Below, piece by piece: positions 36,792-45,574 of a stretch of DNA of 64,000 bases; the stretch's first letter is position 1, and each line of letters starts with the position of its first letter. Under the pieces are notes generated by a model that made no database searches, was not told the origin of the DNA, and was given only the letters and a program-made list of their open reading frames with translations. The translations under genes and the position numbers were made by a program. The DNA is from Paucibacter sp. TC2R-5 (GTDB lineage Bacteria > Pseudomonadota > Gammaproteobacteria > Burkholderiales > Burkholderiaceae_C). The stretch is taken from contig NZ_JAJIRQ010000003.1 of the NCBI RefSeq assembly GCF_025717605.1, forward strand, positions 533,962 through 597,961. The letters are read 5' to 3'.

Positions 36792-36829
36792 GCAGCCCCA
36801 AGCTCGGCTGGCCCGTAAACTCGGGCCCA

Positions 36830-39800
36830 ATGTCAGAACAGCTCTCCCTCTTGCCCCGAGACTTGGCCGCCTTGCGCGGCCTGTTTGGTTTGATCAGCGA
36901 CCCGCTGATGCTGTTGAGCGAATCGCTGGACCTGTTGGAGGCCAACGCCAGCGCTTTGGCGGTGTTGGAGCAGCCGCCCGGCCAAACTTCGGGCAAGGGT
37001 CTGCACGGTCTGCAGACCAGCCACGGCGGGCGCCTGGGCGACTGGTTGCGACTGGCCAGCCGGGCCATCAGCGAGGGCCGCAGAGGCCCGCCCGCACCCA
37101 GCATCAAGCTCCCCAATGGGCAACGCGCACCGCTCAGCTTGGTGGCCCTGCCGCCGCAAGACGAGACCGACCCGGCGCGCTGGCTGCTGCACGCCCGCGT
37201 TGAGGACAAGCCGCGCACCAAGAGCAGCCCTGCCGTCTCGCCGTCCACTCAGGCGCTGCAACAAGCCTGCAGCGATGAAGTGAGCAGCCGAGAACATGCC
37301 GAGCTGGCACAGTGGTTCAAGCTCTGCCCCTTGCCCATGGTGCTGTTCGATGCCCAAGGCCTGCTACTGAAAAACAATGCGGCTTTTGCGGCCCTGTGCC
37401 TGCGCTTGCCGGCCACGCTGCATGAAGCCGACCCGGCCATCCAGCAATTGCTGGCCTGGCAGAGCGGCCGCTTGGCCGATGAACTGCTCGCCTTGCGAGA
37501 GCCCGAAGCCACGCTGCACACCCAGGCGAATTTGCACAGCCCCAATGGCCGCACGCATTGGCTGCAGGGCCGCGTGCAAGCCTTCAACGGGGGCCAAGGC
37601 GGCTTGCCGCAACGCTATCTGGCTGTGCTGGAAGATCGATCGGTGGAGCAAGAACGCGACTTGGCTCACCAGCAACTCGATGCCTTGATGGACACCGCCG
37701 GCGTCGGCTTGGCCACTTTTGCGCAGGATGCTGGTTGGCTGCGCCCGCGCGCCTCACGCACGCCTGCGGGAGCCCCGGGCGCCGCCCGCAACCCGATGGC
37801 GAGCTTGCAAGGCATCAGTCGCGACATTGTGGAGTCGGCTTCCCTGCCCGAGTTTGAGCGCCTGCAAAAAGCGCTCAAAAAAGGCGACCGAATCGAAGTC
37901 AGATACGCGGTGCGGCACCCGGAGCTGGGGCGGCGCTGGCTGCTCACCAGGGTTGAGCCGGGTCAGCTCAAATCGGGCCAGCGCACCACTTCGGTGGTCA
38001 CGCTGGACGTGACGGCGCAGGCGCAGGCCGAAGACCGCAGCGAGCAACTGCTGCACGAGTTGACCACCATCATGGACAGCGCCAGCCTGGGTCTAGCCTA
38101 TTTGCGCGGCGATCAACTGCTGCGCTGCAACCGCGGCTTCGAGCAAATGCTGGGCCTGAACGACCCGCAAACCGTGGGCACGGCCGTCAGCCAACTGTTT
38201 GCGGCCCTGCCCGAATTGGCCACGCAGGTGCAGGCGGCCTTGCCCAATCTGCTTGAACAGCAGACCTTCGAGGCGGAGTTCTTGCAAGTCGGCAGCGAGG
38301 AGAAGCAGCCGCGCTGGTTGTCTTTGAGCTTGCGCCGCGTCACGCGCCCCGGCGAGGCCCCTGAGTTGGATGAGGTCAAGGAAAGCATTGCAGTCATCAG
38401 CGACATCAGCCGCCTGAAGGCGCAGCAGGCCGAACTGGAAGCCTTGGTGCAAGACCGCGAAATGATGTTCAGCCTCTCAGACGTGGGCATTGCCATTTTG
38501 CGAAATGGCCGGGTCACGCGCGCCAACGATGCGCTGGCGCAGCTGACCGGCTACCGCATCCATGAGTTGAGCGGTCTGGATCACCAGGAGCTGTTTGACA
38601 GCACCTTGGATTTCGACAACCAGAACGACGCCGTTGAAAGCGCGCTCAACACCTATGGCTTGTGGCGCGGCGAGCGACGCGTGCGCCGTCAAGACGGCAC
38701 CGGGCTGTGGATGCAGGTCAGCAAGCGGGTGATGCGCCCTGGCGCGCCGGACGAAGGTTTGATCGCCACCTATGTCAATGTCGATGACCGTTGGCGCGCC
38801 CAGCAATCGCTGATGTTGCAGACCGAGCGTGAACGCGCGGTGCTGGACTCGGTGCTGGTCGGCATCGTCACGGTGGGGCGCGGCGGCATCGAATGGATGA
38901 ACCGCTCGGCGCGACGCATGTTCGGCGGCGACCTGAGCGAATTCGCCGGCCAGCCCATGAGCGTCGTCGCTACGCCCGCGTCCGACCACCCCTTCAGGCA
39001 AAGCCATTACCTGGACGAGTTGACCGAAGGCCAGACCGAAGCGTTTGAGTGTCGCCTGAAGGCCTGCGACGGGCGCGAGTTCTGGGTCGTCGGCAATGCC
39101 GTCGTGACCGGCGCACGCGCCACCGGCCGGCAGCTGACCTATGCCTTGCTCGACATCGACCGGCGCCGCCAAGCCGAGGCGCAGACCCAGCAGGCCCAGG
39201 CCAGCTTGAGTCGCATCATCGAGGCCGCGCCGCTGGCCATCAGCTTGCATGACGCCAAAACGCTGCGGGTCGAGCAGATCAACCAGGCGGCCGCCGCACT
39301 GGCCGGGCGTAGCGAGGCCGAGTTGATGGGCGCCAGCCCTGAGGATTTATTCGGCCGCGAGCAGGGCGAGCTGATTCGCCGCGATATGTTGGCAGCCTTG
39401 CAGGCCAGTGCCGTGACGCAGCACGAATACCGGCTGGGCAGTGGCGAGCAAATGCGCGTCTGGGATGCGCGCTTCTTGCATCTGGCCGGCACCAGCGAAG
39501 GCTCCGAATCGGCTGAAATCGGCGCGCCAGAGCAACTCTTGCTGGTGGCCAGCGACGTGACCGAACACCGGGCCGCTGAAGAAGCGCGCTTGCAGGCCGC
39601 CATCTCGCAGCGTGAGTTGCTGGTGCGCGAAGTACATCACCGCATCAAGAACAATCTGCAAGGCGTGGCCGGCCTGCTGCAGCAGATTGCCGCGCGCCGC
39701 CCCGAGGTGGCCAGCGTCATCAACGAAGCGGTCGGGCAGGTGCATGCGATCGCGCAGGTCTATGGCCTGCAAGTGGGCGGCTCCGGGCCGCTAAGGATTC

Positions 39801-40225
39801 GCCGCGTGATGGACGCCATCATCGGCTCGGTGCAGCGCATGTCCGGGCGCAGCATTGCCACGCATATCGAAGGCGTGAGCGCAGCCCAAGCCAATCAATG
39901 GGCGCTGCCCGAGGCCGAATCGATTCCGGTCGCGCTGACGCTCAACGAGTTGCTGACCAATGCGATCAAACACAGCCAAGACAGCGTGGTGTCCTGCACC
40001 TTGATTTGCGGCGTCAACAGCGTGGCGGTCGAAATCATCAATACAGGCCGCCTGCCCACCGACTTCAGTCTGGCACAAGTACCCGGCGGGGTCTCGGGTC
40101 TGGGCTTGGTGCGCGCGCTCTTGCCGCGCCGCAGCGCCTTGCTGACCTTGGATCAGCGCGAGGAATTTGTCGTCTGCCGGATGGAGTTGCTGGCGCCCAG
40201 CGTCAGCCTTTTGAGCGAGCCCTGA
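36830..40225 (+). CDS. Multi-PAS sensor histidine kinase, HisKA_2 family
   Basis: Soluble sensor kinase of about 1,131 residues with no transmembrane helix. About five PAS-like domains fill the first 900 residues, with coiled-coil connectors such as DRRRQAEAQTQQAQASL. The kinase core is of the HisKA_2 type: REVHHRIKNNLQGVAGLLQQ with the His pair at 936-937, LTLNELLTNAIKHSQ and GVSGLGLVRALLP. ATG 36830 is used; a GTG at 36788 that overlaps the HDOD stop (GTGA) is an alternative. HisKA_2 kinases often pair with ANTAR regulators, and one follows 129 bp downstream. The PAS ligand is unknown. Confidence 0.88.
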   Translation: MSEQLSLLPRDLAALRGLFGLISDPLMLLSESLDLLEANASALAVLEQPPGQTSGKGLHGLQTSHGGRLGDWLRLASRAISEGRRGPPAPSIKLPNGQRAPLSLVALPPQDETDPARWLLHARVEDKPRTKSSPAVSPSTQALQQACSDEVSSREHAELAQWFKLCPLPMVLFDAQGLLLKNNAAFAALCLRLPATLHEADPAIQQLLAWQSGRLADELLALREPEATLHTQANLHSPNGRTHWLQGRVQAFNGGQGGLPQRYLAVLEDRSVEQERDLAHQQLDALMDTAGVGLATFAQDAGWLRPRASRTPAGAPGAARNPMASLQGISRDIVESASLPEFERLQKALKKGDRIEVRYAVRHPELGRRWLLTRVEPGQLKSGQRTTSVVTLDVTAQAQAEDRSEQLLHELTTIMDSASLGLAYLRGDQLLRCNRGFEQMLGLNDPQTVGTAVSQLFAALPELATQVQAALPNLLEQQTFEAEFLQVGSEEKQPRWLSLSLRRVTRPGEAPELDEVKESIAVISDISRLKAQQAELEALVQDREMMFSLSDVGIAILRNGRVTRANDALAQLTGYRIHELSGLDHQELFDSTLDFDNQNDAVESALNTYGLWRGERRVRRQDGTGLWMQVSKRVMRPGAPDEGLIATYVNVDDRWRAQQSLMLQTERERAVLDSVLVGIVTVGRGGIEWMNRSARRMFGGDLSEFAGQPMSVVATPASDHPFRQSHYLDELTEGQTEAFECRLKACDGREFWVVGNAVVTGARATGRQLTYALLDIDRRRQAEAQTQQAQASLSRIIEAAPLAISLHDAKTLRVEQINQAAAALAGRSEAELMGASPEDLFGREQGELIRRDMLAALQASAVTQHEYRLGSGEQMRVWDARFLHLAGTSEGSESAEIGAPEQLLLVASDVTEHRAAEEARLQAAISQRELLVREVHHRIKNNLQGVAGLLQQIAARRPEVASVINEAVGQVHAIAQVYGLQVGGSGPLRIRRVMDAIIGSVQRMSGRSIATHIEGVSAAQANQWALPEAESIPVALTLNELLTNAIKHSQDSVVSCTLICGVNSVAVEIINTGRLPTDFSLAQVPGGVSGLGLVRALLPRRSALLTLDQREEFVVCRMELLAPSVSLLSEP

Positions 40226-40354
40226 ACACCTCAAGAACTCGCCAGCTGGGCTCGCCGACCACCGAAGCCCAGTTTGGGCGACAATGCGGCAAACAAGGTG
40301 GGCCAGCAGCCCACCAAGACACAGAAGACGCAGCACAGCGGGGGACCTCCAACG

Positions 40355-40972
40355 GTGAGCAACAAGGGCAAGATTCTTGTCGTAGACGACGACCGCCTGG
40401 TACTGGCGACGCTGACCTATGGTCTGGCGCAAGCCGGCTTCGAGGTCATTGATGCCGACAATGGCGACGACGCCATTTTGCTGGCGCGTGAGCACCGACC
40501 CGAACTCGCCTTGCTGGACATTCGCATGGAAGGCCTGAGCGGCTTCGATGTCGCCGCATACTTGCGCGAATACCTGCACATTCCCTTTATGTTCCTGTCC
40601 GCTTTTGCTGACGAAGAAACCGTCGCCAAGGTCAAGGAATTGGGTGCGGTGGCCTATCTGGTCAAGCCGCTGGACATTCATCAGATCGTGCCGGCCGTCG
40701 AAGCCGCCTTTGCCAACCGCAAGCAGGCAGCAACGGCAAGCCCGCCCGCTGTCGCACCGGTAACGCCGGTGGCACAGGTGACTCAAGCGGTGTTGCAAGA
40801 GCTGCTGCCGGTCGCCGTCGGCGTGTTGATGCACCGCTATTCTTTGTCGCGCCAGGACGCGCTGGAGCGGCTGCAAAAGCTGGCCGCCGCCGAGGGTCGT
40901 GATACTGAGTTGCAAGCCCGGCTGCTGGTCGAGGCAGTCGAGATGCTGGCTCAGCCCGCCAGCGTGAAGTAG
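40355..40972 (+). CDS. ANTAR-domain response regulator (antiterminator type)
   Basis: Response regulator of 205 residues. The receiver has KILVVDDDRLVLATL, phospho-acceptor Asp55 (LALLDIRMEGLSGFD), a conserved Ser in FLSAFAD and Lys in VKPLDIH. After a Pro/Ala linker comes an ANTAR RNA-binding domain (about 150-200): AVGVLMHRYSLSRQDALERL. Phosphorylated ANTAR regulators bind twin hairpins in mRNA leaders and prevent termination. GTG 40355 has GGGGA upstream; an ATG at 40274 is the alternative. The last 22 bases overlap the end of the convergent kinase gene. Confidence 0.87.
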   Translation: MSNKGKILVVDDDRLVLATLTYGLAQAGFEVIDADNGDDAILLAREHRPELALLDIRMEGLSGFDVAAYLREYLHIPFMFLSAFADEETVAKVKELGAVAYLVKPLDIHQIVPAVEAAFANRKQAATASPPAVAPVTPVAQVTQAVLQELLPVAVGVLMHRYSLSRQDALERLQKLAAAEGRDTELQARLLVEAVEMLAQPASVK

Positions 40973-42588
40973 AACTGCGCGCCTTCGCCGACGACGGCCT
41001 CAGCCCAGATCTCGCCGCCATGGCGGCGCACGATGCGCCGCACCGAAGCCAGACCCACGCCGGTGCCTTGGAATTCACTGGCACTGTGTAGACGCTGAAA
41101 GACACCGAACAAGCGGTCGGCAAATCGCATATCGAAACCCGCGCCGTTGTCGCTGACACGGTAGATCCACTTACCGTCTTCTTGTTGGGCCTCGAAACGG
41201 ATAATGGGCTGCATGCATTTGCCGCTGTACTTCCAGGCATTGCCCAGCAAGTTCTCCAGCACCATGCGCAACAGGGTAGGGTCGCCCTGCACCAGCATAT
41301 GCGGCTGGATATGGACATGGACCTTGCGCTCGGGACTGCTGCGGGCCAGCTCTTCGACCACAAAGCCGGCCAGCTGTGACAAATTGACCGGTTGGCGCGC
41401 CAAGGGCTGGGCCGACAGCTGCGCCAGCGAGAGCAGCGAATCGATCATGCTGTTCATGCGCGCCGCCGCCCCCATCACCCGGTCCAGATGGTCGTTGCCG
41501 ATGCGGTCCAACAGGCGGCCGTAGTCTTCCTTCAAGATGCGGGTAAAACCCTCCACCACACGCAGCGGTGCGCGCAAATCATGCGACACGGTAAAGCTGA
41601 AAGACTCGTGCTCATGCGCCATTTGCTGCGCCTGGGGTGACATGCCCGACTCGGGCCGCGCCAAGGGGCCGGCTTGCGCCGACTGCGGCCACAGGGCCAG
41701 CAGTTTGTAGCTGCCACCCTCGTCCGCAAAGCTGTTTGGCGGGCCTGGGTTTTGTGCAGCTTGCACGGCCATGGCCGCCGCCACTGGCTCGGGCAAACGG
41801 CTCAAACAGTCGGCCCAGCTGGCGCCCACCGCGCCTGCCCCAGCGCTCAAAGCCGCCGCCTGGCTGTTCTGAGCCAGCACCTTGCCATCACCCTTAGCGG
41901 ACGCATCATCAGCCAAGAGCCAGGCCGGCCCGGGCAAGGCCTCCATCCAGCGCCTATCGCTGTCGGCGTGCGAAGCCTGCGGCAGCGCCTCGGCCGTCCC
42001 GCAATAGCCGCTGAAGCGGCCTTGCTCGTCCGAACAGGCGATGGCGCGTAAGCGCCAGCGCGCCCCGCTACCGTCGCCACACACAATCTGCAGGTCCAAA
42101 TGCGCTGCCTGCGTTTCAAGCAGTTCACGCAAGGGTTGGGCACCGCCGTCAAGCAGACCGAAGCGCTCCCACAACGCTTGCGGTGCGGCAGCACCCGCCC
42201 AACGCGAACTCAGCACTGCTTGCGGCGCCTGCCAGCGCACCAGACGGTGCTGGGCATCGCTCGCCCACTGACAATGAGGTTGAAGCTGCGCCAACATCTG
42301 GGCCTGCATGCGCGCCTCGCGCAGCGCTTCAGAAAGCTGCTGGCGCGTCAAGCGCACGCCGATATGCCAAGCCAAGGCCGCGACGACCAACAAGACCAAG
42401 GCTGTGCACAGCCCCGTCAACAACAGCGCCAGCAGCCCCAGACCCTCACCTTGGCGCAATGCCAATACCAAAGCCAATAGGCAAAGCACCCCAGCCGCCA
42501 AGCTCAGCCCCAGCAAAAGCGCGACACCCCGGCCGGGCAAGCGGCGGCTACTGATGCGGGCATCGCTGAGACTGTTCATAAGGAACAT
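40951..42588 (-). CDS. Membrane PAS-type histidine kinase
   Basis: Histidine kinase of 545 residues. Two close transmembrane helices (about 23-44 and 51-75) have hardly any periplasmic loop, so the input is probably intramembrane or cytoplasmic. A PAS-like region (about 95-200) and a second degenerate one (about 210-320) follow. The core has SHDLRAPLRVVEGF (His336), LENLLGNAWKYS, DNGAGFDM and GTGVGLASVRRI, close to bacteriophytochrome-type kinases. Two nearby ATGs (42588, 42579) are possible starts and neither has a clear ribosome site. The partner is unknown; the Hpt protein encoded divergently could take part. Confidence 0.85.
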   Translation of the reverse strand: MFLMNSLSDARISSRRLPGRGVALLLGLSLAAGVLCLLALVLALRQGEGLGLLALLLTGLCTALVLLVVAALAWHIGVRLTRQQLSEALREARMQAQMLAQLQPHCQWASDAQHRLVRWQAPQAVLSSRWAGAAAPQALWERFGLLDGGAQPLRELLETQAAHLDLQIVCGDGSGARWRLRAIACSDEQGRFSGYCGTAEALPQASHADSDRRWMEALPGPAWLLADDASAKGDGKVLAQNSQAAALSAGAGAVGASWADCLSRLPEPVAAAMAVQAAQNPGPPNSFADEGGSYKLLALWPQSAQAGPLARPESGMSPQAQQMAHEHESFSFTVSHDLRAPLRVVEGFTRILKEDYGRLLDRIGNDHLDRVMGAAARMNSMIDSLLSLAQLSAQPLARQPVNLSQLAGFVVEELARSSPERKVHVHIQPHMLVQGDPTLLRMVLENLLGNAWKYSGKCMQPIIRFEAQQEDGKWIYRVSDNGAGFDMRFADRLFGVFQRLHSASEFQGTGVGLASVRRIVRRHGGEIWAEAVVGEGAQFYFTLAG

Positions 42589-42658
42589 TGTAGGGATGCA
42601 AATTGCCTTTTTTGCGCACGCGGGCCTTGCCAACAACGATCAAGCAAGGACCGAGCCC

Positions 42659-42685
42659 TCAAGTTAAACGCGGCCGCGCCGATAC
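42659..42685 (+). promoter_or_regulatory. Sigma28 (FliA) promoter candidate for the Hpt/c-di-GMP genes
   Basis: TCAA, then exactly 15 nt, then GCCGATAC. The -35 has the same TCAA as the motA promoter, and the -10 differs from consensus only at the last base. It lies in the 323-bp gap between the divergent kinase and the Hpt gene, 226 bp before the Hpt ATG. I see nothing else clear in that gap. Confidence 0.65.
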
Positions 42686-42911
42686 CGGATTCAGGCCGCA
42701 GTTGCCAAGCTTGCGGCGAGCCCAGCCACGCGACTTGCATTGCTGGCCCTGGATCGGTGCGATGAGCGCCCTAACTTATCAGATACAGGCCTTCAGATTC
42801 AAGCACAGCGCTTATGCTGGACAGCAATTCATAGTCAAAGCCAAACGAGGACAATGCCGTAGAGATAAACAGTTTTGACGCCAGCACCCGCCCGCCAAAA
42901 ATGGAAGCCCC

Positions 42912-43316
42912 ATGCCGTCCACACCGAACCCCGATCAACATTCCGCCTCTGCGGCCAATTTTTGCCTCGACGCGCAAGCCTTGGCGCGCCTGCAAGAACT
43001 CGACCCCAATGGCGCCAACAAGCTGATGGAGCGCGTGATTACGGCCTATGTGAAATCACTTGAGCGCCTGCTGCCCGAGCTTGAGAGCGCGCGCGGCGAC
43101 AAGTTAGACCCGAACGTGGTGCGTCATGTTTGCCACACCTTGAAGTCGTCCTCGGCCAGCTTGGGCGCCCTCGATTTGGCCGAGCGCTGCGCCGAGATCG
43201 AAACATTGGCGAGGATTGGCCAAACAGATGGATTGGAGCCCTTGCTAGACGGTATGCTCGCGCAAGTGATCCAAGTCAGGCAGGCTCTGCTGAGCCTGCT
43301 GCCCAATATTCCATGA
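42912..43316 (+). CDS. Histidine phosphotransfer (Hpt) domain protein
   Basis: Stand-alone phosphotransfer protein of 134 residues, one four-helix Hpt domain. The phospho-acceptor is His75 in RHVCHTLKSSSASLGALDL. It would pass phosphate between a hybrid kinase and a receiver. The next gene, whose ATG overlaps this stop (ATGA), encodes a receiver fused to GGDEF-EAL, an obvious candidate partner. Confidence 0.9.
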   Translation: MPSTPNPDQHSASAANFCLDAQALARLQELDPNGANKLMERVITAYVKSLERLLPELESARGDKLDPNVVRHVCHTLKSSSASLGALDLAERCAEIETLARIGQTDGLEPLLDGMLAQVIQVRQALLSLLPNIP

Positions 43317-45565
43317 ACGCCGCCCCGCCCCATCTAGAAGACGAATTACTGGAGCAGCCCAAAGTGCTGCTCGTCGATGACGACGAGGTCAATTTGCTGC
43401 TGACCGCCGTCGCCCTGCGCGGACGCGGTTTCGAAATCACCGAAGCACGCAGTGGACGCGAGGCGCTGGCCCTGATGGCCGCCATGTCGCCGGACATGAT
43501 CGTGCTGGACGCGATGATGCCCGAGCTCGACGGCTTCGAGACCTGCAAGCTGCTGCGCGAAAAACCCGGCCTGGAGTCAACGCCGGTGCTGATGTTGACC
43601 GGTCTCGATGATGATGCGTCGATCAGCTTGGCCTACCAGGTTGGCGCGACCGATTTTTTTGTCAAATCAACGCAGTGGAGCTTGCTGGCCGGACGACTGC
43701 GCTATTTGCTGCGCTCCTCGCGCACCCGCATTGAGCTGGAGCGCAGCAAGGCGAGGCTGGCGCGCGCCCAAGACCTGGCCCGCATGGGCAGCTTCGAGTG
43801 GCACGCGGGCGGCGGCTTCCACCTCGCTGCCGAGGCCTTGCGCGTCTTCAGCCGGGGGCCGCATGAAGGCCTGGATTTCATCGGCGTGATGCGCATGGTG
43901 CCGCATGAGGAACGTGCCTTGTTCCTGCGTTTGCTGCGCGATGTGATGGCACACAACTCGGTGCTGGTGACCGACCTCACCGTCACGCTGCTGGACGGCC
44001 GCCAACGGGTGGTCCATATCGAAGCCGAGCCCGAGTTCAACGAACTCGGCAATGCCAATGGCTACACCGGCGTGATGCAAGACGTCACCGACCGCCGCCA
44101 TGCCGAAGACCGCATTCGTCAGCTCGCCCATTTCGATGCGCTGACAGGCCTGCCCAATCGGCGCCAGCTGATCTGGCGGGTGGAGCGAGCGATCGAGCAA
44201 GCCCGCAAGGGTGGCCATGAGGTCGGCCTGCTGCTGATCGACCTGGACCGCTTCAAGATCATCAACGACACCTTGGGCCACGCGGCTGGCGACGAGCTGC
44301 TGGTCGAAGTGGGCCGGCGTTTGCGCGGCTGCGTCAGGCATTCCGACCAGGTCATGGAGGGCATGCTGGAGACCATTGGCGGGCGCTCCCACCGCACACT
44401 GGAAGCGGTGGGCAGACTGGGCGGCGATGAGTTCGTGGCCCTGTTGCCCGAGGTGGCCGGTGAGAGCGACGCCGAGCGTGTCGCAGACCGGGTGCTGGAA
44501 GCCTTGCGGGAGCCGATCTTCTTGTCCGGCCAGGAATGCTTTGTGACCGCCAGCATAGGCATCGCGCTATTCCCCAGAGATGGTCAGACCATGGCCGAGT
44601 TGCTGCGCAACTCCGACGTTGCCATGTATGCGGTGAAGGCGCAGGGCCGCAATGCCTCGGCCATCTACACGCCGCAGTTGGACGGCAGCGGGCGCAAAAA
44701 GCTGGAGCTGGAGAGCGCGCTTCACAAGGCCTTGGAGCGCGGTGAAATCGTGCTGCATTACCAGCCCAAAGTCGATGTGCGCGGCGCACGCATGGTCGGC
44801 GCCGAGGCGCTGATGCGCTGGAAGCGCGATGGCAAGCTGATTCCTCCGGGCGATTTCATTCCGCTGGCCGAAGAAACCGGCTTGATCGTGCCGCTGTCCG
44901 AATGGGCGCTGAAAGAAGCCGCCCGGCAGGCGAAGGTTTGGCAGCTGAACTTCGGCTTTGCCGACTCGATCGCCGTCAATTTACCCAGCCGCATGTTCGA
45001 GCGCTCCGACTTGGTCGAGCATATTCATCAATGCGTCAGCGCTTACGGCGTGCCGCACCGGGCGATCCAGTTGGAGATCACCGAAAACAATTTGATGAAG
45101 GACTTGCAAAACGTCATCCCGTCGCTGCACCGGCTGAACGAGGTCGGGGTGGAGATCTCCATTGACGACTTCGGCACCGGCTACTCCTCGCTGGCCTACC
45201 TGACCACACTGCCAATTTCCGAGGTCAAGATCGACCGCACCTTTGTGCGCGATCTGGGCATCACGCCGCAAAGCTCGGCCGTCGTCACCGCCATCATTGC
45301 GCTGGCCCGCGCCATGGGGCTGCGTGTGATTGCCGAAGGTGTTGAGACCATGCGGCAAATGGATGTCTTGCACCGCCTAGGTTGCAGCCTGATGCAGGGC
45401 TTTTTATTCAGCAAACCGCTGCCGCCCGAGGAGGTTGAGCTTTGGCTGGCGCAAACGGTGCTGCCGCGCAAAGCACCCTGGATTGCCCGGGCCAGTGCCG
45501 ACCCGATTGCAGGCCTGGAGTTCAACCCGTCAGACGCCCAGCGCCCCACCGGCGGCATTCGATAG
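43313..45565 (+). CDS. REC-PAS-GGDEF-EAL c-di-GMP signalling protein
   Basis: Protein of 750 residues. The receiver (1-130) has VLLVDDDEVN and Asp66 (MIVLDAMMPELDGFE). A PAS-like region (about 150-260) leads to GGDEF and EAL domains. The cyclase motif GGDEF is intact, but about 19 extra residues separate it from the RHSD that sits where the inhibitory RxxD site should be. The EAL domain keeps EALMRW, the Asn in AVNLP, Glu in ITENN, DDFGTG, Lys in KIDRTF and EGVET, so phosphodiesterase activity is likely. The start overlaps the Hpt stop. Control by phosphorelay through that Hpt protein is inferred. Confidence 0.92.
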   Translation: MNAAPPHLEDELLEQPKVLLVDDDEVNLLLTAVALRGRGFEITEARSGREALALMAAMSPDMIVLDAMMPELDGFETCKLLREKPGLESTPVLMLTGLDDDASISLAYQVGATDFFVKSTQWSLLAGRLRYLLRSSRTRIELERSKARLARAQDLARMGSFEWHAGGGFHLAAEALRVFSRGPHEGLDFIGVMRMVPHEERALFLRLLRDVMAHNSVLVTDLTVTLLDGRQRVVHIEAEPEFNELGNANGYTGVMQDVTDRRHAEDRIRQLAHFDALTGLPNRRQLIWRVERAIEQARKGGHEVGLLLIDLDRFKIINDTLGHAAGDELLVEVGRRLRGCVRHSDQVMEGMLETIGGRSHRTLEAVGRLGGDEFVALLPEVAGESDAERVADRVLEALREPIFLSGQECFVTASIGIALFPRDGQTMAELLRNSDVAMYAVKAQGRNASAIYTPQLDGSGRKKLELESALHKALERGEIVLHYQPKVDVRGARMVGAEALMRWKRDGKLIPPGDFIPLAEETGLIVPLSEWALKEAARQAKVWQLNFGFADSIAVNLPSRMFERSDLVEHIHQCVSAYGVPHRAIQLEITENNLMKDLQNVIPSLHRLNEVGVEISIDDFGTGYSSLAYLTTLPISEVKIDRTFVRDLGITPQSSAVVTAIIALARAMGLRVIAEGVETMRQMDVLHRLGCSLMQGFLFSKPLPPEEVELWLAQTVLPRKAPWIARASADPIAGLEFNPSDAQRPTGGIR

Positions 45566-45574
45566 GAGTAACCG

